This document shows positions 63,268-64,000 of a DNA stretch of 64,000 bases, piece by piece (the stretch's first letter is position 1; every line of letters starts with the position of its first letter). The translations under genes and the position numbers were made by a program. The DNA lies in the NCBI RefSeq assembly GCF_900105805.1, contig NZ_LT629788.1, positions 4,262,501 to 4,326,500 on the forward strand, written 5' to 3'. The notes under the pieces are model-generated. The model saw only the letters and a list, made by a program, of their open reading frames with translations. It made no database searches and had not been told where the DNA came from. This DNA comes from Pseudomonas moraviensis. Lineage in GTDB: Bacteria; Pseudomonadota; Gammaproteobacteria; Pseudomonadales; Pseudomonadaceae.

Positions 63268-64000
63268 CTGCACCGACTCGTCCCCTCCCCCACACTGAAA
63301 TTCTGGCTAATGGCTTGCGCGTGACCCTGCGCCACGTGCCCGGCCTCAAGCGCAGCGCTGCCGTATTGCGCGTAGCGGCCGGCAGCCATGACGTGCCGTT
63401 GGCATGGCCGGGGCTGGCGCATTTTCTTGAACACCTGCTGTTTCTCGGCACCGAGCGTTTTCCGACAAACGAAGGGCTGATGGCCTACGTGCAACGTCAC
63501 GGCGGGCAGGTGAATGCCAGCACCCGCGAACGCACCACGGACTTTTTCTTCGAACTGCCCGTGCCGTTGTTCGGCGCAGGGCTTGAGCGTCTGTCAGACA
63601 TGCTCGCCCGGCCGCGTATGAATCTGGACGATCAACGGCGTGAACGGGAGGTGCTACAGGCAGAATTCGTCGCCTGGTCGCAAGATCCGACCGCACAGCA
63701 GCAATTTGCCTTGTACGACGGTTTACCAGAGCAGCACCCGTTGCGCGGGTTTCATGCGGGCAATCGGCGCAGCCTGCAGGTGGATTCGCCGGCGTTTCAA
63801 ACGGCACTGAAGGGTTTCCATCAAAGGTTTTATCGCACCGGGCAAATGCATCTGAGTCTGGTTGGGCCGCAGAGCGTCGATGCGCTCCGAGAGCTGGCGC
63901 AGCAATTCGCAGCGGTGTTGCCGGTTGGGGATAAAGTTGCCCAAGCCACACCGCTACCGCTGACAGTGAAAAGTTATCAACAGGTCGGCGCTCACGCGAA
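63264..64000 (+). CDS. pqqF: pyrroloquinoline quinone biosynthesis protease PqqF (5' part)
   Basis: The first 245 codons of an M16 (pitrilysin-like) zinc protease; no stop in the window, so it continues beyond 64000. The zinc motif HFLEH is at 53-57 with a distal Glu near 134 (LQAEF). The location after davA matches other pseudomonads, where pqqF precedes pqqA-E. In PQQ synthesis it is proposed to process the PqqA peptide. GGAAG 6 nt upstream of the ATG is inside the hairpin above. Confidence 0.88.
   Translation, partial: MPAPTRPLPHTEILANGLRVTLRHVPGLKRSAAVLRVAAGSHDVPLAWPGLAHFLEHLLFLGTERFPTNEGLMAYVQRHGGQVNASTRERTTDFFFELPVPLFGAGLERLSDMLARPRMNLDDQRREREVLQAEFVAWSQDPTAQQQFALYDGLPEQHPLRGFHAGNRRSLQVDSPAFQTALKGFHQRFYRTGQMHLSLVGPQSVDALRELAQQFAAVLPVGDKVAQATPLPLTVKSYQQVGAHA

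Overview
The window is chromosomal DNA from a Pseudomonas of the P. fluorescens/P. putida type. The evidence is the high G+C coding sequence, the family-specific neighbours (vfr, amgK-murU, agtSR-agtABCD, estP, rmcA next to rpoD, davB-davA followed by pqqF), and many copies of the fluorescens-group REP elements whose core reads like GAGCCTGCTCGCG. Gene order follows the conserved Pseudomonas block that runs from tyrS/anmK to rpoD. Almost every gene is a recognisable core gene; no CRISPR array, transposase, prophage or rRNA operon was seen.

Layout. 1-8.1 kb: an M23 peptidoglycan endopeptidase with anmK, then erpA, argC, hemJ, a nitronate monooxygenase-like flavoprotein, a DUF805 protein, a short-chain dehydrogenase and a HIT hydrolase. 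8.2-12.1 kb: coq7 (ubiquinone), speD (spermidine), an OsmC-family protein, the cAMP regulator vfr and a lipoate ligase-like protein. 12.2-20.2 kb: the split tryptophan genes. trpGDC and trpE lie on the minus strand, separated by the autotransporter esterase gene estP, with gph and rpe upstream of trpE. Both trp transcripts carry a Trp-Arg-Trp leader. For trpG it is a separate 28-residue peptide; for trpE it is the in-frame C-terminal tail of Gph. 20.3-29.8 kb: an iron-type alcohol dehydrogenase and an ABC transporter plus two-component system matching agtABCD/agtSR (4-aminobutyrate and 5-aminovalerate uptake). 29.9-33.4 kb: a DUF3530 lipoprotein-like hydrolase, djlA, and the MurNAc recycling pair murU-amgK.

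33.5-41.2 kb: the envelope/ribosome operon lptD-surA-pdxA-rsmA-apaG-apaH and glpE. 41.5-46.3 kb: the stress operon prkA-yeaH-ycgB (SpoVR). 46.4-50.3 kb: cca, folK, folB, plsY, tsaD. 50.5-55.1 kb: the macromolecular synthesis genes rpsU, dnaG and rpoD, with an unusually long untranslated gap between rpsU and dnaG. 55.2-59.0 kb: the multi-PAS c-di-GMP protein rmcA and a tRNA-Ile2(CAT). 59.1-60.0 kb: a small AT-richer accessory patch with one gene I do not recognise. 60.1-64.0 kb: an Lrp-type regulator, the lysine catabolic pair davB-davA, and the 5' part of pqqF, which runs off the window.

Functional links. Lysine is converted by DavB/DavA to 5-aminovalerate, a substrate of the Agt transporter and its two-component regulator in the same window. 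AnmK, AmgK and MurU are three of the enzymes of the Pseudomonas MurNAc recycling route. No large new system is evident. The most interesting signals are regulatory: the paired trp leaders, a perfect 13-bp hairpin that buries the pqqF ribosome binding site and start codon, an 18-bp palindrome upstream of agtA, and the orphan gene beside the tRNA.
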